From assembly GCF_024436065.1 (NCBI RefSeq), contig NZ_JANFNS010000001.1:496001-560000 (forward strand): 64,000 nucleotides of DNA. Direction: 5' to 3'. Positions 51,949 to 61,444 of the stretch are shown here, piece after piece. The DNA is from Saccharibacillus sp. JS10 (GTDB lineage: Bacteria > Bacillota > Bacilli > Paenibacillales > Paenibacillaceae). The first letter of the stretch is position 1; each line of letters starts with the position of its first letter. Under the pieces are notes generated by a model that saw nothing but the letters and a program-made list of their open reading frames with translations, did not search any database and was not told where the DNA came from. The position numbers and the translations under genes are program-made.

Positions 51949-52434
51949 AAAAAAAGCCGACCCTAAGGTCGACTCTTTATCGAAGAAATCGTGTAGGGTA
52001 GATCATTTCCTACCCGCACGCTCTTCTCTAGCGGTCTTGTTGTACGTAATAGCTGTACGTACTGCCGCTATTCACTTGAATAACCGATGAAACCTCTTAC
52101 CGCTTCGCCGAAATTAAAATCCGGCACTCTTACTAAAATTCAACGATTTCGCTTCGCGAAACCGACTCCCATGGATGAATCGTTTCCTAAAAACTTCGAA
52201 CTTGCTCACTGCGCTTAACTACGACCGCCAGATCGTAGGCGCTATATGGCGAAACCGTGCATGTTATATTCCTGAGTTGTCACTCTACGGTGAGAGACTT
52301 CGTTACTTGAAACCTAAAACAACGAAAGCCCTACCTCTCTTCCATCCTTGCGGCTCCGAAGACCGCGCCAGTGTGATCCGGCTATCAAAGCATATGCTGC
52401 ATCTGCATAAATTCGTTATCCAAGTGTCCACAAC
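51949..52434 (-). ncRNA. Long structured non-coding RNA, family not recognised
   Basis: About 486 nt, set by a near-consensus promoter (52441-52470) and an intrinsic terminator (GTCGACC-TTAG-GGTCGGC on the minus strand, then T7 at 51949-51955). No plausible gene lies inside. Many stable hairpins can be read directly. UAGCGG/CCGCUA encloses GUACGUA/UACGUAC (52029-52070). GGGUAG/CUACCC lies at 51996-52015, GGUUUCGC/GCGAAAUC at 52145-52163, and GCGC+CUACGA/UCGUAG+GCGC at 52211-52242. A GCGG/CCGC stem capped by a UUCG tetraloop lies at 52350-52366. UUCGUU pairs with AACGAA across the middle. The universal motifs of RNase P, tmRNA, SRP and 6S RNAs are absent. It could instead be a very long attenuated leader of perR, but perR has its own promoter. 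Confidence 0.7.
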
Positions 52435-52440
52435 GATCTA

Positions 52441-52470
52441 AGTATACCGCATTTTGTTAGATAAAGTCAA
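52441..52470 (-). promoter_or_regulatory. Strong promoter of the structured RNA
   Basis: Minus strand: -35 TTGACT (52465-52470), 18-bp spacer, -10 TATACT (52441-52446). Predicted start near 52434. Confidence 0.75.
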
Positions 52471-52599
52471 ATGTATATCGTTGCTTGATAAATGGCATCG
52501 TTAGTCCTATCGTCAATGCCTATCTGTTAACCGATAACAACTTTAGGCTTATGCTTAAAAGACCTTTCGAGTAAAAAAGCCAGAAAGGAGGATATGAGC

Positions 52600-52776
52600 A
52601 TGGATATTGCAGCACTTTCAATGGTTATGAGTCAAACCTCTGTTGCTCAGCAAGCTTCGATTCAAGTGATGAACATTTCGGTCGATCAAGCGAAGCAGCA
52701 AAGCGAACAATTGGCGAAAATGATGGAAACCAGCGTTACTCCTCATTTAGGCGGTTCGGTCGATTTCCGAGCGTAA
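52600..52776 (+). CDS. YjfB family small protein
   Basis: 58 residues. It opens MDIAALSMVMSQTSVAQQAS and ends in the conserved LGGSVDFRA, matching B. subtilis YjfB-like proteins, annotated as putative motility proteins with no established role. Mostly one amphipathic helix. ATG at 52600 lies 8 nt after AGAAAGGAGG; the ATG at 52594 is too close. A weak sigma-D-like ACCGATAA lies at about 52530. Monocistronic with a strong terminator. Confidence 0.85.
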   Translation: MDIAALSMVMSQTSVAQQASIQVMNISVDQAKQQSEQLAKMMETSVTPHLGGSVDFRA

Positions 52777-52783
52777 CGGTCGC

Positions 52784-52818
52784 TAAAAAACCCTGAGAAC
52801 ATATTGTTCTCAGGGTTT
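52784..52818 (+). terminator. Terminator of the YjfB-like gene
   Basis: AAAACCCTGAGAACA with TGTTCTCAGGGTTTT. Confidence 0.93.
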
Positions 52819-52904
52819 TCGGTGTAACTATATGACTATCATGCTATACTGATATCGCATATTTGCACTCAGTTTACATATTTTATTCATCTCAGGAGGT
52901 TCAT

Positions 52905-53750
52905 TTGCTGAACGAACAACAATTGCAAGATATCAAATCTTTACAACGAATCTGCGAAACGCAAGATGATATTTGTCTTAAGCTCAATGACGATATGTTG
53001 CAGATGGATTCAAGAAAGACCAATATGGACTATTTTTATTACGAAAATGACGTTCTGATCGGATTTTTAGCGTTATACGGTTTTGGTGGACAGGTCGAAG
53101 TCTGCGGCATGGTTCATCCGAATTACCGAAAACAAGGCGTGTTCACTTCATTATGGAATCAAGCTTTATCTTCTGGACGCATACATGAAGCCTCTACCGT
53201 GCTTTTAAATGCTCCGCAAGCGTCTTTGGCAGCAGCAGACTGGTTGAAGAAAATCGGAGCGAGCTATTCTTTTTCCGAGTATGAAATGGCTTGGCAAAAA
53301 GATCTTATGCCCGAATTCCCTGCCGCTTCGGTCGCGACTTCTGCTTCCTATCGTCCTTACGAAGATGCCGATCTCGAACTTGTTCTTCGGTTGTACAACG
53401 AAGGATTTGGCTCAAATGATGCGGATACGCTAGAAACGCTGCAAGAAGAAGATCGCAATCCTAGACGTGTTCGCAGTATGGTTGTGTATCGGCAGCAAAC
53501 CATTGGCACGCTTGTAATGGATTACGATACGCCGCTTCAAGCAGGAATCTTTGGATTCGTAATCGATGCTGCGTACCGAGGTCAAGGCATTGGTCGCAGT
53601 ATCTTGATGCAAATGATCCGCCGCGAAGTAGAAGCTGGGCTTCAGCCTCATATCGGAGTCGAAACCCAAAACGCCAATGCACTTAAACTTTACGAAAACT
53701 GCGGATTCCGCTCGTATGCGGTGCAAGACTATTATGAACTAAGCGTATAA
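52905..53750 (+). CDS. Tandem-domain GNAT N-acetyltransferase
   Basis: 281 residues with two GNAT-like domains. The first (about 20-135) has the acetyl-CoA loop region MVHPNYRKQGVFTSLWNQA. The second (about 145-280) has GFVIDAAYRGQGIGRSILMQ and the C-terminal NANALKLYENCGFR, the more canonical one. I chose TTG at 52905, directly after CAGGAGGTTCAT; CTG at 52908 is an alternative. Its 3' end overlaps the convergent gene by 19 bp. Substrate unknown. Confidence 0.87.
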   Translation: MLNEQQLQDIKSLQRICETQDDICLKLNDDMLQMDSRKTNMDYFYYENDVLIGFLALYGFGGQVEVCGMVHPNYRKQGVFTSLWNQALSSGRIHEASTVLLNAPQASLAAADWLKKIGASYSFSEYEMAWQKDLMPEFPAASVATSASYRPYEDADLELVLRLYNEGFGSNDADTLETLQEEDRNPRRVRSMVVYRQQTIGTLVMDYDTPLQAGIFGFVIDAAYRGQGIGRSILMQMIRREVEAGLQPHIGVETQNANALKLYENCGFRSYAVQDYYELSV

Positions 53751-54436
53751 CCGTTACTTTCTTCGATACTTTGATACGCCAATTTTAAATAATCGAGCGA
53801 TTGTTCATACGAAATGTCACCAAGCGATAGCTCAGTGATCTTCCCTTCTAATACATGGAACACCTCAAGCTTGATCGGATCAGCGCCGAACGCATGACGA
53901 CAAAACACGCGTGCCACATGGCGGTATCCGTCCAAGACTTGAGGTTTATCTTCTACGACAAACTTTTGCAGATGAATGCCCAGCGTCTTTGGACATTGCC
54001 ATGCCACTTGCGCAATCATCGATAAATCAAGACCTAGCTCCGCTACATGCGTATGCAATTGTTCATACAGTAAGATCGGGCGATCTTCGGTGTACGGATT
54101 ATTTTGGAAAAAAGTATTTAAGTTCACTATGACCTGATCTTTAAGTTCCCAGTACTTTTTTTCCGAATCAAATCCGTCGAGTCTTTGAGGCCAGCGATAA
54201 TCTACCAACTCTCCGCTATTTGTATGTATCCGAAATTTAGGTTCCGCCGAGTAATATCGATTGACGGCATGACCGACCGCATATTGTACACGCTGTGTCC
54301 AACTATACTTCTCCGAGCGCAGCGACTCTAAAGACGGCGATAAATGAGCAGAAGCCAACCATTTTTCTAACTGATAATCTTGTAGCCTCGGAGGTTCTTC
54401 CACTTGAAATGTATACTGCTCTTTAGACGAACTCAT
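53732..54436 (-). CDS. Conserved-looking protein of unknown function, co-transcribed with flavodoxin
   Basis: 234 residues, soluble, no signal or membrane segment. I do not recognise a domain. It is rich in Tyr, Trp and Gln in the first half (WTQRVQYAVGHAVNRYYSAEP) and has an EQLHTHVAELGLDLSMIAQV helix. Two Cys lie in QCPKT and FCRHAFG, and several His. Its ATG overlaps the flavodoxin stop by 4 bp (ATGA, 54433-54436), so it is part of the Fur-controlled operon and is probably made under iron limitation. Confidence 0.78.
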   Translation of the reverse strand: MSSSKEQYTFQVEEPPRLQDYQLEKWLASAHLSPSLESLRSEKYSWTQRVQYAVGHAVNRYYSAEPKFRIHTNSGELVDYRWPQRLDGFDSEKKYWELKDQVIVNLNTFFQNNPYTEDRPILLYEQLHTHVAELGLDLSMIAQVAWQCPKTLGIHLQKFVVEDKPQVLDGYRHVARVFCRHAFGADPIKLEVFHVLEGKITELSLGDISYEQSLDYLKLAYQSIEESNGYTLSS

Positions 54437-54882
54437 ACATTCACCGTACTCCCTACAAAGTTTCGACCGAATGCACGGCAGTTTTCACGCTCATCGCCGG
54501 ATGGATTTAATTCTAGCTTCATCGGCTCTAAGATCATACTGGCACCACGTTCAACCAATTTGTCCTGCAACAAATCGACCGCTTTTGCAAATTGCTCATA
54601 CACCGTATCTCCGCTTCCGAATACAGCCGCTTTTTTGCCTTGCAGATTCAATTCGTCCATATCTTCGTAAAAGTCGAGAAATTCATCCGGCAGTTCGCCG
54701 TCGCCCCATGTATAAGCGCCCAGCATAATTCCATCGTAATCTTGCAAAAGATCGGCATCACAATCTTCGACTAGCTTCACCGTGACGTCGCCGCCTGCTT
54801 CTTGAATTCCGCTAACAATAAGCTCCGACATTTCTTCAGTGTTCCCTGTCATACTTGCATATATCAAAATGAGTTTGCTCAT
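54433..54882 (-). CDS. Flavodoxin
   Basis: 149-residue short-chain flavodoxin that carries electrons with FMN and replaces ferredoxin when iron is short. The phosphate-binding loop is YASMTGNTEEM. The isoalloxazine loops are GAYTWGDGELPDEFLDFY, with the flanking Trp, and FGSGDTVYEQFAKAVD, with the flanking Tyr. A perfect Fur box fills the promoter spacer, so iron-starvation induction is strongly indicated. First gene of a two-gene operon. Confidence 0.94.
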   Translation of the reverse strand: MSKLILIYASMTGNTEEMSELIVSGIQEAGGDVTVKLVEDCDADLLQDYDGIMLGAYTWGDGELPDEFLDFYEDMDELNLQGKKAAVFGSGDTVYEQFAKAVDLLQDKLVERGASMILEPMKLELNPSGDERENCRAFGRNFVGSTVNV

Positions 54883-54947
54883 GTTTAGACCTCCAGAATT
54901 TTATCTTACATTCACAATCCACTAACAGATGACGTTCAATACGCATT

Positions 54948-54976
54948 ATCATAATGATAATGATTATCAATGTCAA
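54948..54976 (-). promoter_or_regulatory. Flavodoxin promoter containing a perfect Fur box
   Basis: Minus strand: -35 TTGACA (54971-54976), 17-bp spacer, -10 TATGAT (54948-54953). The spacer contains TGATAATGATTATCA (54955-54969), identical to the 7-1-7 Fur consensus TGATAATNATTATCA. A second overlapping half-site, ATTATCA, precedes it. Confidence 0.93.
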
Positions 54977-55096
54977 ATAGTTTTGAAATTCTGGATTTTT
55001 ACTGGCTCCTCGGGTACAATGGAGTTCTGAGAATTCCAACATGGTTATGAAGGAAATTCGGGGAACAACGATAAAATTAAGGGTGGTTCAATCACA

Positions 55097-55966
55097 ATGT
55101 ACATGGCTCAAAATTGGAAAGATTATGAACTGATCGATACAGGCGCAGGAGATAAATTGGAACGTTGGGGCGATGTCATCTTACGACGTCCCGATCCGCA
55201 AATCATTTGGCCGATCGCAGACGAAAGTGGTCCGTGGCGCGAGACAGTTGGTCATTATCACCGTAGTTCGTCAGGCGGCGGTGCTTGGACATGGAAAAAG
55301 CAATTGCCGGAACGTTGGACAATCAATTATGATGACAAATTAAAATTTTATATTAAACCGACTAGCTTCAAACATACCGGTCTGTTCCCTGAACAAGCGA
55401 CCAACTGGAGCTGGATGATCGACAAAATCCAAAATGCGGGACGTCCGATTCAAGTATTGAATCTGTTCGCGTATACAGGCGGCGCAACCGTAGCTTCGGC
55501 TTACGCTGGAGCAAGCGTGGTTCACGTCGATGCGGCAAAAGGCATGGTTCAATGGGCGAAAGAAAATATCCAATTGTCCGGTCTGAGCGATCGCCCTGTG
55601 CGTTTTATTACCGACGATGTATTTAAGTTTGTTCAACGCGAACAACGTCGTGGAAATAAATACGATGCGATCATTATGGATCCTCCTTCTTACGGTCGCG
55701 GTCCAAATGGCGAGACTTGGAAATTGGAATCGAGTCTGTATCCGTTCTTGGAATCATGTATGCAAATTTTGTCTGACGATCCGCTCTTTATGCTCATCAA
55801 TTCGTATACGACAGGTATTTCGTCAACTGTATTGTCCAATATGTTGGAAATGACGATGAAGCCGCGTTATGGTGGACAAATCAGTGCAGGCGAGATTGGT
55901 CTTCCGATCTCACGTTCGGGTCTGAATCTGCCTTGCGGGATTCTTGGACGCTGGGAGTCAAACTAA
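55097..55966 (+). CDS. Class I SAM-dependent methyltransferase (rRNA large-subunit type)
   Basis: 289 residues. The C-terminal Rossmann methyltransferase domain has motif I VLNLFAYTGGATVASAYAGA, motif II VVHVDAAKGMVQWAKEN and motif IV IIMDPPSYGRGP. This pattern belongs to the RlmK/RlmI-like 23S rRNA methyltransferases, but the PUA domain of RlmI is missing. The N-terminal ~100 residues carry an RRPDPQIIWP segment usual in this Firmicutes clade. Its TAA overlaps the ATG of the pseudouridine synthase gene by one base, so two RNA-modification enzymes are coupled. Confidence 0.85.
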   Translation: MYMAQNWKDYELIDTGAGDKLERWGDVILRRPDPQIIWPIADESGPWRETVGHYHRSSSGGGAWTWKKQLPERWTINYDDKLKFYIKPTSFKHTGLFPEQATNWSWMIDKIQNAGRPIQVLNLFAYTGGATVASAYAGASVVHVDAAKGMVQWAKENIQLSGLSDRPVRFITDDVFKFVQREQRRGNKYDAIIMDPPSYGRGPNGETWKLESSLYPFLESCMQILSDDPLFMLINSYTTGISSTVLSNMLEMTMKPRYGGQISAGEIGLPISRSGLNLPCGILGRWESN

Positions 55967-56718
55967 TGAGTCAGTCTGGCGAACACAGCGTGGAAGGATT
56001 GTCCGGTATTTCGGTATTGCTGGAAGATAATCATCTGCTGGGAATCGTCAAACCGGTCAATATCCCTGTGCAAGAAGATGCAAGCGGCGATGCCGATATG
56101 CTGACTTTGCTTAAAAACGATCTGAAAATCCGTCACCAAAAACCGGGCAATGTGTTCCTTGGGCTCGTGCATCGGTTAGATCGCCCCGTAGGCGGCGCGA
56201 TGATTTTTGCCAAAACGTCTAAAGCCGCTTCTCGCTTGTCTGATTCGGTACGTACCCATTCGATTCGCAAAACGTATGTCGCCGTCACCAATGGTGTTCC
56301 CAAACAAACTGAAGGTCGCCTTGTACATTATTTGCTTAAAAATGAGCGTACGAATATTGTGACTGTAGTGTCCAAAGGTACTGCGGGAGCGAAAGAAGCG
56401 ATCTTGGATTATAAAGTGCTTGCGGAAGACGGAAATCGCGCGCTTGTGTGCGTAGAATTACACACTGGACGTTCCCATCAGATTCGCGTACAAATGAGTC
56501 AGATCGGATGCCCGCTCTATGGCGATCAAAAATACGGAGCTTCTTTTACAAAACCAGGCGAACAAATCGCCCTATGGTCGGTTCGTTTGAGATTTCCGCA
56601 TCCGGTTACGAAAGAATCAACCTTGTTGATTTCACTTCCACCAGATACGGCGCCGTGGACGCAGTGGTCGGATCACGTCTATCAATTGCTTCGAAATGAA
56701 TTGGAATACGGCGAATAA
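55966..56718 (+). CDS. RluA-family pseudouridine synthase
   Basis: 250 residues. Converts uridine to pseudouridine in RNA, probably rRNA. Catalytic Asp is in LVHRLDRPVGG. VKPVNIPVQED is the usual N-terminal motif, and GRSHQIRVQM is the conserved binding motif. No S4 domain is present, so it resembles the shorter RluA-type rather than RluD. ATG at 55966 sits at the TAATG junction with the methyltransferase gene; GGGAG lies 8 nt before. The exact target base is not predictable. Confidence 0.9.
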   Translation: MSQSGEHSVEGLSGISVLLEDNHLLGIVKPVNIPVQEDASGDADMLTLLKNDLKIRHQKPGNVFLGLVHRLDRPVGGAMIFAKTSKAASRLSDSVRTHSIRKTYVAVTNGVPKQTEGRLVHYLLKNERTNIVTVVSKGTAGAKEAILDYKVLAEDGNRALVCVELHTGRSHQIRVQMSQIGCPLYGDQKYGASFTKPGEQIALWSVRLRFPHPVTKESTLLISLPPDTAPWTQWSDHVYQLLRNELEYGE

Positions 56719-56731
56719 AAATAAAAGCAAC

Positions 56732-56783
56732 AAAAAAAGACGTTGGCGAAAGCTGCTCAGGCAGCCGATCCTTCGTCTTTTTG
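56732..56783 (+). terminator. Terminator of the methyltransferase/pseudouridine synthase operon
   Basis: AAAAAAAGACG and GG pair with CC and CGTCTTTTTG; an inner GCTG/CAGC stem extends the hairpin. Confidence 0.85.
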
Positions 56784-56813
56784 TTTTACCTACGGAAGCC
56801 TTAGCAAACGCAT

Positions 56814-56858
56814 AAAAACCGTCTACCTTGTCGATTATGACAAAGTAGACGGTTTTTT
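56814..56858 (-). terminator. Terminator of parC
   Basis: AAAACCGTCTACCTTGTC with GACAAAGTAGACGGTTTT (one bulge). T tracts exist in both directions. Confidence 0.88.
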
Positions 56859-56875
56859 GTGACTTCAACTATCGT

Positions 56876-59332
56876 TTAGACCGTAGGTGCTTTCTCAAAC
56901 GAAGGTAACAAATCGAGGATCGTATCCGGTTTGTCTACCGAAATCAGTGGTTTACCAATATGTTTGCGTTCAGTTAATGGAGCTTTACCTGCCGGGAATT
57001 CCAGTCTTTCTCCGCTTGATAATACAGCGAAGAACGGAAGAACCTGCCGCGTATTGTAAGCGCCAATGAGTCGATTACCGTTTGGCTTAACTCGTTTGCC
57101 TTCTTTGAATTCAAACGTAATCATGCCTTTGCCGCCCCGGCTTTGCGAAGGGTATTCCAGTAACATCGAACGCTTGGCATGACCAAGATCGGTTACAACC
57201 AATACTTCGCCTTCATCGCCTTTCACGAACAATGCTGCCGCAACTTCGTCGCCATCTTTCAACTGAATACCGCGAACGCCTGCCGATACTCGTCCCATAG
57301 GCGAGACTTCTTGCTCTCCAAAACGGATACTCATGCCTTGCGCCGTCACGATCAAGATATCTTGATCGCCTTCGCTCAAGTTTACCTGAATCACTTCGTC
57401 GCCGTTTCCAAGTTTGCAAGCGACTACGCCTCCGCTTCTTTTGGTCGCATACTCCCGAAGCGCGGTTCGCTTCACTTGACCTTTACGCGTGACGAATACT
57501 AGAGATTGCTCCGATTCTTCCAACTCTTTCACTGGAATGATCGAGACAATCTTTTCTTCTTTGTCTAACGGAATAATATTAACGATCGCTGTACCGTTAT
57601 CTTTCCATTTGAACTCTGGAATCTGATGTACCGGAAGTAAATAAAATTGTCCGCGCTGCGTGAACACTAACAGTCGATCCAGCGTACTGACGTCTAACAG
57701 ATGACGAATATAATCGCCTTCGCGAACACCAGAAGCTTGGCGATCGCTGCCGGAACGGGTGAAAGAAGCCATACCGGAACGCTTGATATATCCTTCTTGC
57801 GAAAGCGACACAATTACTTCTTCTTGAGGAATCATCACTTCGAGATTAAGCTTAATTTCTTCGACTTCGCTTTGCAGATCGGATCTGCGATCAATCCCGA
57901 ATTTGTCGCGGATTTCAGTCAATTCTTTGCGAATAACGTTGTGCAATTTGCGATTACTCGACAAGATACCTTCCAGTACCGCAATGCGTTTCTCCAAGTC
58001 TGCATGTTCTTTTTCAAGTTGCGTGATCTCCAAGTTCGTCAAACGGTACAGTTGCAACGTTAAGATCGAATCCGCTTGACGCTCTGTGAATCCGAACATC
58101 CATTGCAGATTGTTTTGCGCGTCTTGACGGTTTTTGGAAGCACGAATCGCCGCAACGACATCATCTAGAATGTTCAGCGCTTTAACCAGACCTTCCAGAA
58201 CATGTGAACGATCTTTCGCTTTTTCTAATTCGTGCGAAGTACGTTTGGTAATGACTTCACGCTGGTGATTGATATAAGCTTCCAAAATCGCTTTCACGCC
58301 AAGTTGTTGTGGAGCTTTATTCACGATCGCGACCATATTGAAGTTATAGCTGACTTGAAGATCTGTTTTTTTGAGCAAATATGCCAAAATACCGTTCGCA
58401 TCTGCATCTTTTTTCAGCTCGACAACAATCCGCATCCCTTCGCGTCCGCTTTCGTCTCGTACTTCCGCGATCCCTTCGACCTTTTTTTCAAGCCGAATAT
58501 TTTCCATCGCAGTGACCAAACGTGCTTTGACGACTTGATACGGTATTTGCGTAATAACGATTTGTTGCTTTCCGCCGCGAAGCGTCTCAATTTCCGTACG
58601 CGAACGAATCTGAATTTTACCGCGTCCTGTCGAATAGGCTTCACGAATTCCCGCTTCGCCCATGACTGTACCCCCGGTCGGGAAATCCGGCCCTTGAATA
58701 TGCTGCATGATGCCGTCCAGATCAATCTCTGGATTGTCCATCACCGCGATACACCCATCGATAACTTCACGCAGATTATGTGTTGGAATTTCAGTAGCAA
58801 AACCTGCCGAAATCCCGCTGACGCCGTTGACCAATAGATTGGGGTAACGCGCCGGTAGCACTACCGGTTCTTTTGCCGTGTTATCGAAGTTATCTTTGAA
58901 CTGAACGGTACGTTTATCGATATCGCGTAACATCTCCATCGCAATCGTCGATAAACGTGCTTCCGTATAACGCATAGCTGCTGCCGGGTCATCATCGATC
59001 GAACCCCAGTTTCCGTGCCCGTCAACTAGCGTATGCGCCATTTTCCACGGCTGCGCCATACGTACCATACCTTCGTAAATCGAAGAGTCACCGTGCGGGT
59101 GATAGTTACCCATCACGTCGCCGACTGTTTTTGCCGATTTACGATAACCTTTTTCCGGCGTATTTCCCGACTCGTACATCGCATACAAAATCCGACGTTG
59201 CACAGGCTTTAGCCCGTCGCGCACGTCGGGAATCGCACGATCTTGAATAATATATTTAGAATACCGACCGAAGCGGTCACCGACCACTTCTTCAAGAAAT
59301 GCCGGTTTGAATTGTTCTTCCGGTACACTCAT
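56876..59332 (-). CDS. parC: DNA topoisomerase IV subunit A
   Basis: 818 residues. Catalytic DNA-breaking subunit that decatenates daughter chromosomes. Active-site Tyr lies in the [10 protein letters not shown] segment. The quinolone-resistance region reads [19 protein letters not shown], with wild-type Ser and Glu at the key sites. The C-terminal part (about 500-800) is a beta-pinwheel with repeated segments such as [13 protein letters not shown] and [12 protein letters not shown]. It lies 24 bp downstream of parE in the same orientation. Confidence 0.95.
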   Translation of the reverse strand: MSVPEEQFKPAFLEEVVGDRFGRYSKYIIQDRAIPDVRDGLKPVQRRILYAMYESGNTPEKGYRKSAKTVGDVMGNYHPHGDSSIYEGMVRMAQPWKMAHTLVDGHGNWGSIDDDPAAAMRYTEARLSTIAMEMLRDIDKRTVQFKDNFDNTAKEPVVLPARYPNLLVNGVSGISAGFATEIPTHNLREVIDGCIAVMDNPEIDLDGIMQHIQGPDFPTGGTVMGEAGIREAYSTGRGKIQIRSRTEIETLRGGKQQIVITQIPYQVVKARLVTAMENIRLEKKVEGIAEVRDESGREGMRIVVELKKDADANGILAYLLKKTDLQVSYNFNMVAIVNKAPQQLGVKAILEAYINHQREVITKRTSHELEKAKDRSHVLEGLVKALNILDDVVAAIRASKNRQDAQNNLQWMFGFTERQADSILTLQLYRLTNLEITQLEKEHADLEKRIAVLEGILSSNRKLHNVIRKELTEIRDKFGIDRRSDLQSEVEEIKLNLEVMIPQEEVIVSLSQEGYIKRSGMASFTRSGSDRQASGVREGDYIRHLLDVSTLDRLLVFTQRGQFYLLPVHQIPEFKWKDNGTAIVNIIPLDKEEKIVSIIPVKELEESEQSLVFVTRKGQVKRTALREYATKRSGGVVACKLGNGDEVIQVNLSEGDQDILIVTAQGMSIRFGEQEVSPMGRVSAGVRGIQLKDGDEVAAALFVKGDEGEVLVVTDLGHAKRSMLLEYPSQSRGGKGMITFEFKEGKRVKPNGNRLIGAYNTRQVLPFFAVLSSGERLEFPAGKAPLTERKHIGKPLISVDKPDTILDLLPSFEKAPTV

Positions 59333-59356
59333 CAGTTAAAAATCCCCTTTTGTCGC

Positions 59357-61330
59357 TTATTGTTCGACTTCCGTAAAGTCTACATTTTCGACGATCCAAC
59401 GTTTGCGAGGATCGACTTTATCGCCCATCAGCGTAGATACGCGGCGCTCTGCTTTTGCTGCATCTTCGACCTGAACCTGAAGCAATGTACGTGTGGTCGG
59501 GTCCATCGTCGTTTCCCACAGTTGATCCGGATTCATTTCGCCGAGTCCTTTGTAACGTTGAAGCTCGAAGTTTTTGTTGCTTTTGCTTACTTTTTCGAGT
59601 TCTTCATCGCTCCACGCGTATACCACTTCATTTTTACGTGAACCTTTACGCGTAATTTTGTATAACGGCGGTTGCGCGATATAGACACGACCTTGGTCGA
59701 TCATCGGCTTCATATAGCGGTAGAAGAAGGTCAGCAGTAAGACTTGAATATGAGCACCATCGGTATCCGCATCGGTCATAATGACGATCTTCGAGAAATT
59801 ACTGTCTTCGATCGCAAACTCCGGACCAATTCCTGCGCCGATTGCCGATACGATCGCTCGATACTCTTCGTTTTTCAATATTTCAGCTAACTTCGCTTTT
59901 TCCGGGTTCAGTGGTTTACCTTTGAGCGGTAAAATCGCTTGAATTTTGGAGTCGCGTCCTTGCTTTGCCGATCCGCCTGCCGAATCACCTTCGACGATAA
60001 ACAGTTCGGTTTTGGTAAAGTCTTTCGATTGCGCAGGTGTCAGCTTGCCATTCAAGTTCGAACTTTCGCTCCGTTTTTTGCCGGTACGCATTTCGTCACG
60101 TGCTTTGCGTGCTGCTTCTCTAGCGCGAGCGGCTTGTACCGCTTTGCGTGTCAGCACTTGAGCCGCTTGCGGATTTTCTTCGAGGAATTGTGCCGTTTTG
60201 TCCGATACAATCGAATCTACGGCACTGCGCGCCGAAGCACTCCCCAGCTGATCTTTCGTTTGACCCACGAATTCGACATCGCCCATCTTGATACTGATGA
60301 CCGCCATCATGCCCTCGCGCAAGTCGCCGCCTTCAAGATTTTTATCTTTTTCTTTTAGCAAACCGGTTTTGCGAGCATATTCATTCAAAATACGCGTGTA
60401 CGCGGTTTTGAAGCCTGTTTCGTGCGTCCCCCCGCCCCGAGTTGGGATCGAGTTAACGAATGAAGCGATCGTCTCGGTATATCCTGCGTTATATTGGAAA
60501 GCCACTTCGACTTCGATCTCGTCTTTTTCCGCATAAAAACGTACGACGTCGTGCAGCACTTCTTTGCCTTCATTCAAAAACTCGACGAATTGTTTGGCTC
60601 CGCCTTCGTAATAAAATTCTTCTGCCGTATCGGTGCGATGATCGGTCAAAACGATACGTAGACCCGAATTTAAAAATGCAAGCTCTTGCAGTCTTTCGGC
60701 AAGCGTATTGTACGTGAGCGAAATACCGTTTTTGAACACTTTAATATCCGGCTTGAACGTAACTTTGGTACCCGTCTGTCTGGTGTTGCCCAATACTTCA
60801 AGACCCGTTACCGGTTCGCCGACATGTTCCACGCCTTTTTTGTCTACGTGATATTCAAACCGTTGGCGGTGAATTTTACCGTCGCGGTAAATCTCGACTT
60901 CCAACCATTCCGACAATGCGTTCGTGACCGATGCGCCTACCCCGTGTAGACCCCCGGACTTTTTGTATCCGCCGCCGCCAAATTTGCCTCCTGCGTGCAA
61001 CACGGTGTATACGACTTGCGGCGTTGGAACGCCACTTTTGTGCATACCGGTCGGAATGCCTCGTCCATTATCTCGAACGGTAACCGAACCGTCTTTATTT
61101 AAAGTAACGTCGATCCGGTCGCAATATTTTGCCAAATGCTCATCGACCGCGTTGTCGACGATTTCCCATACCAGATGGTGCAGACCCGAAGAACTCGTAC
61201 TCCCGATATACATACCAGGTCGTTTGCGAACAGCGACAAGGCCTTCTAATACCTGTATATCGTCCGCATCGTACCCCTGAACGACCTGCGGCGCCGTCGT
61301 CTGTTCTGCCGATTCGATCTGTTCCGCCAT
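59357..61330 (-). CDS. parE: DNA topoisomerase IV subunit B
   Basis: 657 residues. ATPase subunit partnering ParC. GHKL ATPase motifs are EIVDNAVDEHLA, VRDNGRGIPTGMH and GLHGVGASVTNALS. The toprim domain has LFIVEGDSAGGSAKQGRD and the DxD motif in IVIMTDADTDGAHI. The C-terminal part ends KGLGEMNPDQLWETTMDP then RRVSTLMGDKVDPRKRWI, as in ParE/GyrB. ATG at 61330 follows AGAGGGAG; an upstream open stretch is not conserved in character. First gene of parE-parC. Confidence 0.96.
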   Translation of the reverse strand: MAEQIESAEQTTAPQVVQGYDADDIQVLEGLVAVRKRPGMYIGSTSSSGLHHLVWEIVDNAVDEHLAKYCDRIDVTLNKDGSVTVRDNGRGIPTGMHKSGVPTPQVVYTVLHAGGKFGGGGYKKSGGLHGVGASVTNALSEWLEVEIYRDGKIHRQRFEYHVDKKGVEHVGEPVTGLEVLGNTRQTGTKVTFKPDIKVFKNGISLTYNTLAERLQELAFLNSGLRIVLTDHRTDTAEEFYYEGGAKQFVEFLNEGKEVLHDVVRFYAEKDEIEVEVAFQYNAGYTETIASFVNSIPTRGGGTHETGFKTAYTRILNEYARKTGLLKEKDKNLEGGDLREGMMAVISIKMGDVEFVGQTKDQLGSASARSAVDSIVSDKTAQFLEENPQAAQVLTRKAVQAARAREAARKARDEMRTGKKRSESSNLNGKLTPAQSKDFTKTELFIVEGDSAGGSAKQGRDSKIQAILPLKGKPLNPEKAKLAEILKNEEYRAIVSAIGAGIGPEFAIEDSNFSKIVIMTDADTDGAHIQVLLLTFFYRYMKPMIDQGRVYIAQPPLYKITRKGSRKNEVVYAWSDEELEKVSKSNKNFELQRYKGLGEMNPDQLWETTMDPTTRTLLQVQVEDAAKAERRVSTLMGDKVDPRKRWIVENVDFTEVEQ

Positions 61331-61444
61331 GATTTCTCCCTCTTTCTTTCTCTGCACTCGCTTTTTGTTCGTTCTTGCTTCTTGAACAAAAAGGCAAACA
61401 AGTGTTTTCATTTTTGGTCTTTTCATTCTAAGTCAAAGCTGAAT

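Noticed and set aside
51949-52434. The structured RNA as RNase P, tmRNA, 6S or SRP RNA
   Set aside because: I looked on both strands for GAGGAAAGTCC of RNase P, the tRNA-like ends of tmRNA, and the SRP core, and found none. The 486-nt size also fits poorly.
52175-52441. An 88-residue plus-strand open frame inside the structured RNA region
   Set aside because: It lacks a ribosome binding site, has no family character, runs through the helices of the minus-strand RNA and ends at its promoter. It is best explained as antisense noise.
52514-52540. A sigma-D (motility) promoter for the YjfB-like gene
   Set aside because: ACCGATAA resembles the -10, but the -35 part (GTCAA at 14-bp spacing) is weak. 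It is noted only as a possibility in the gene entry.
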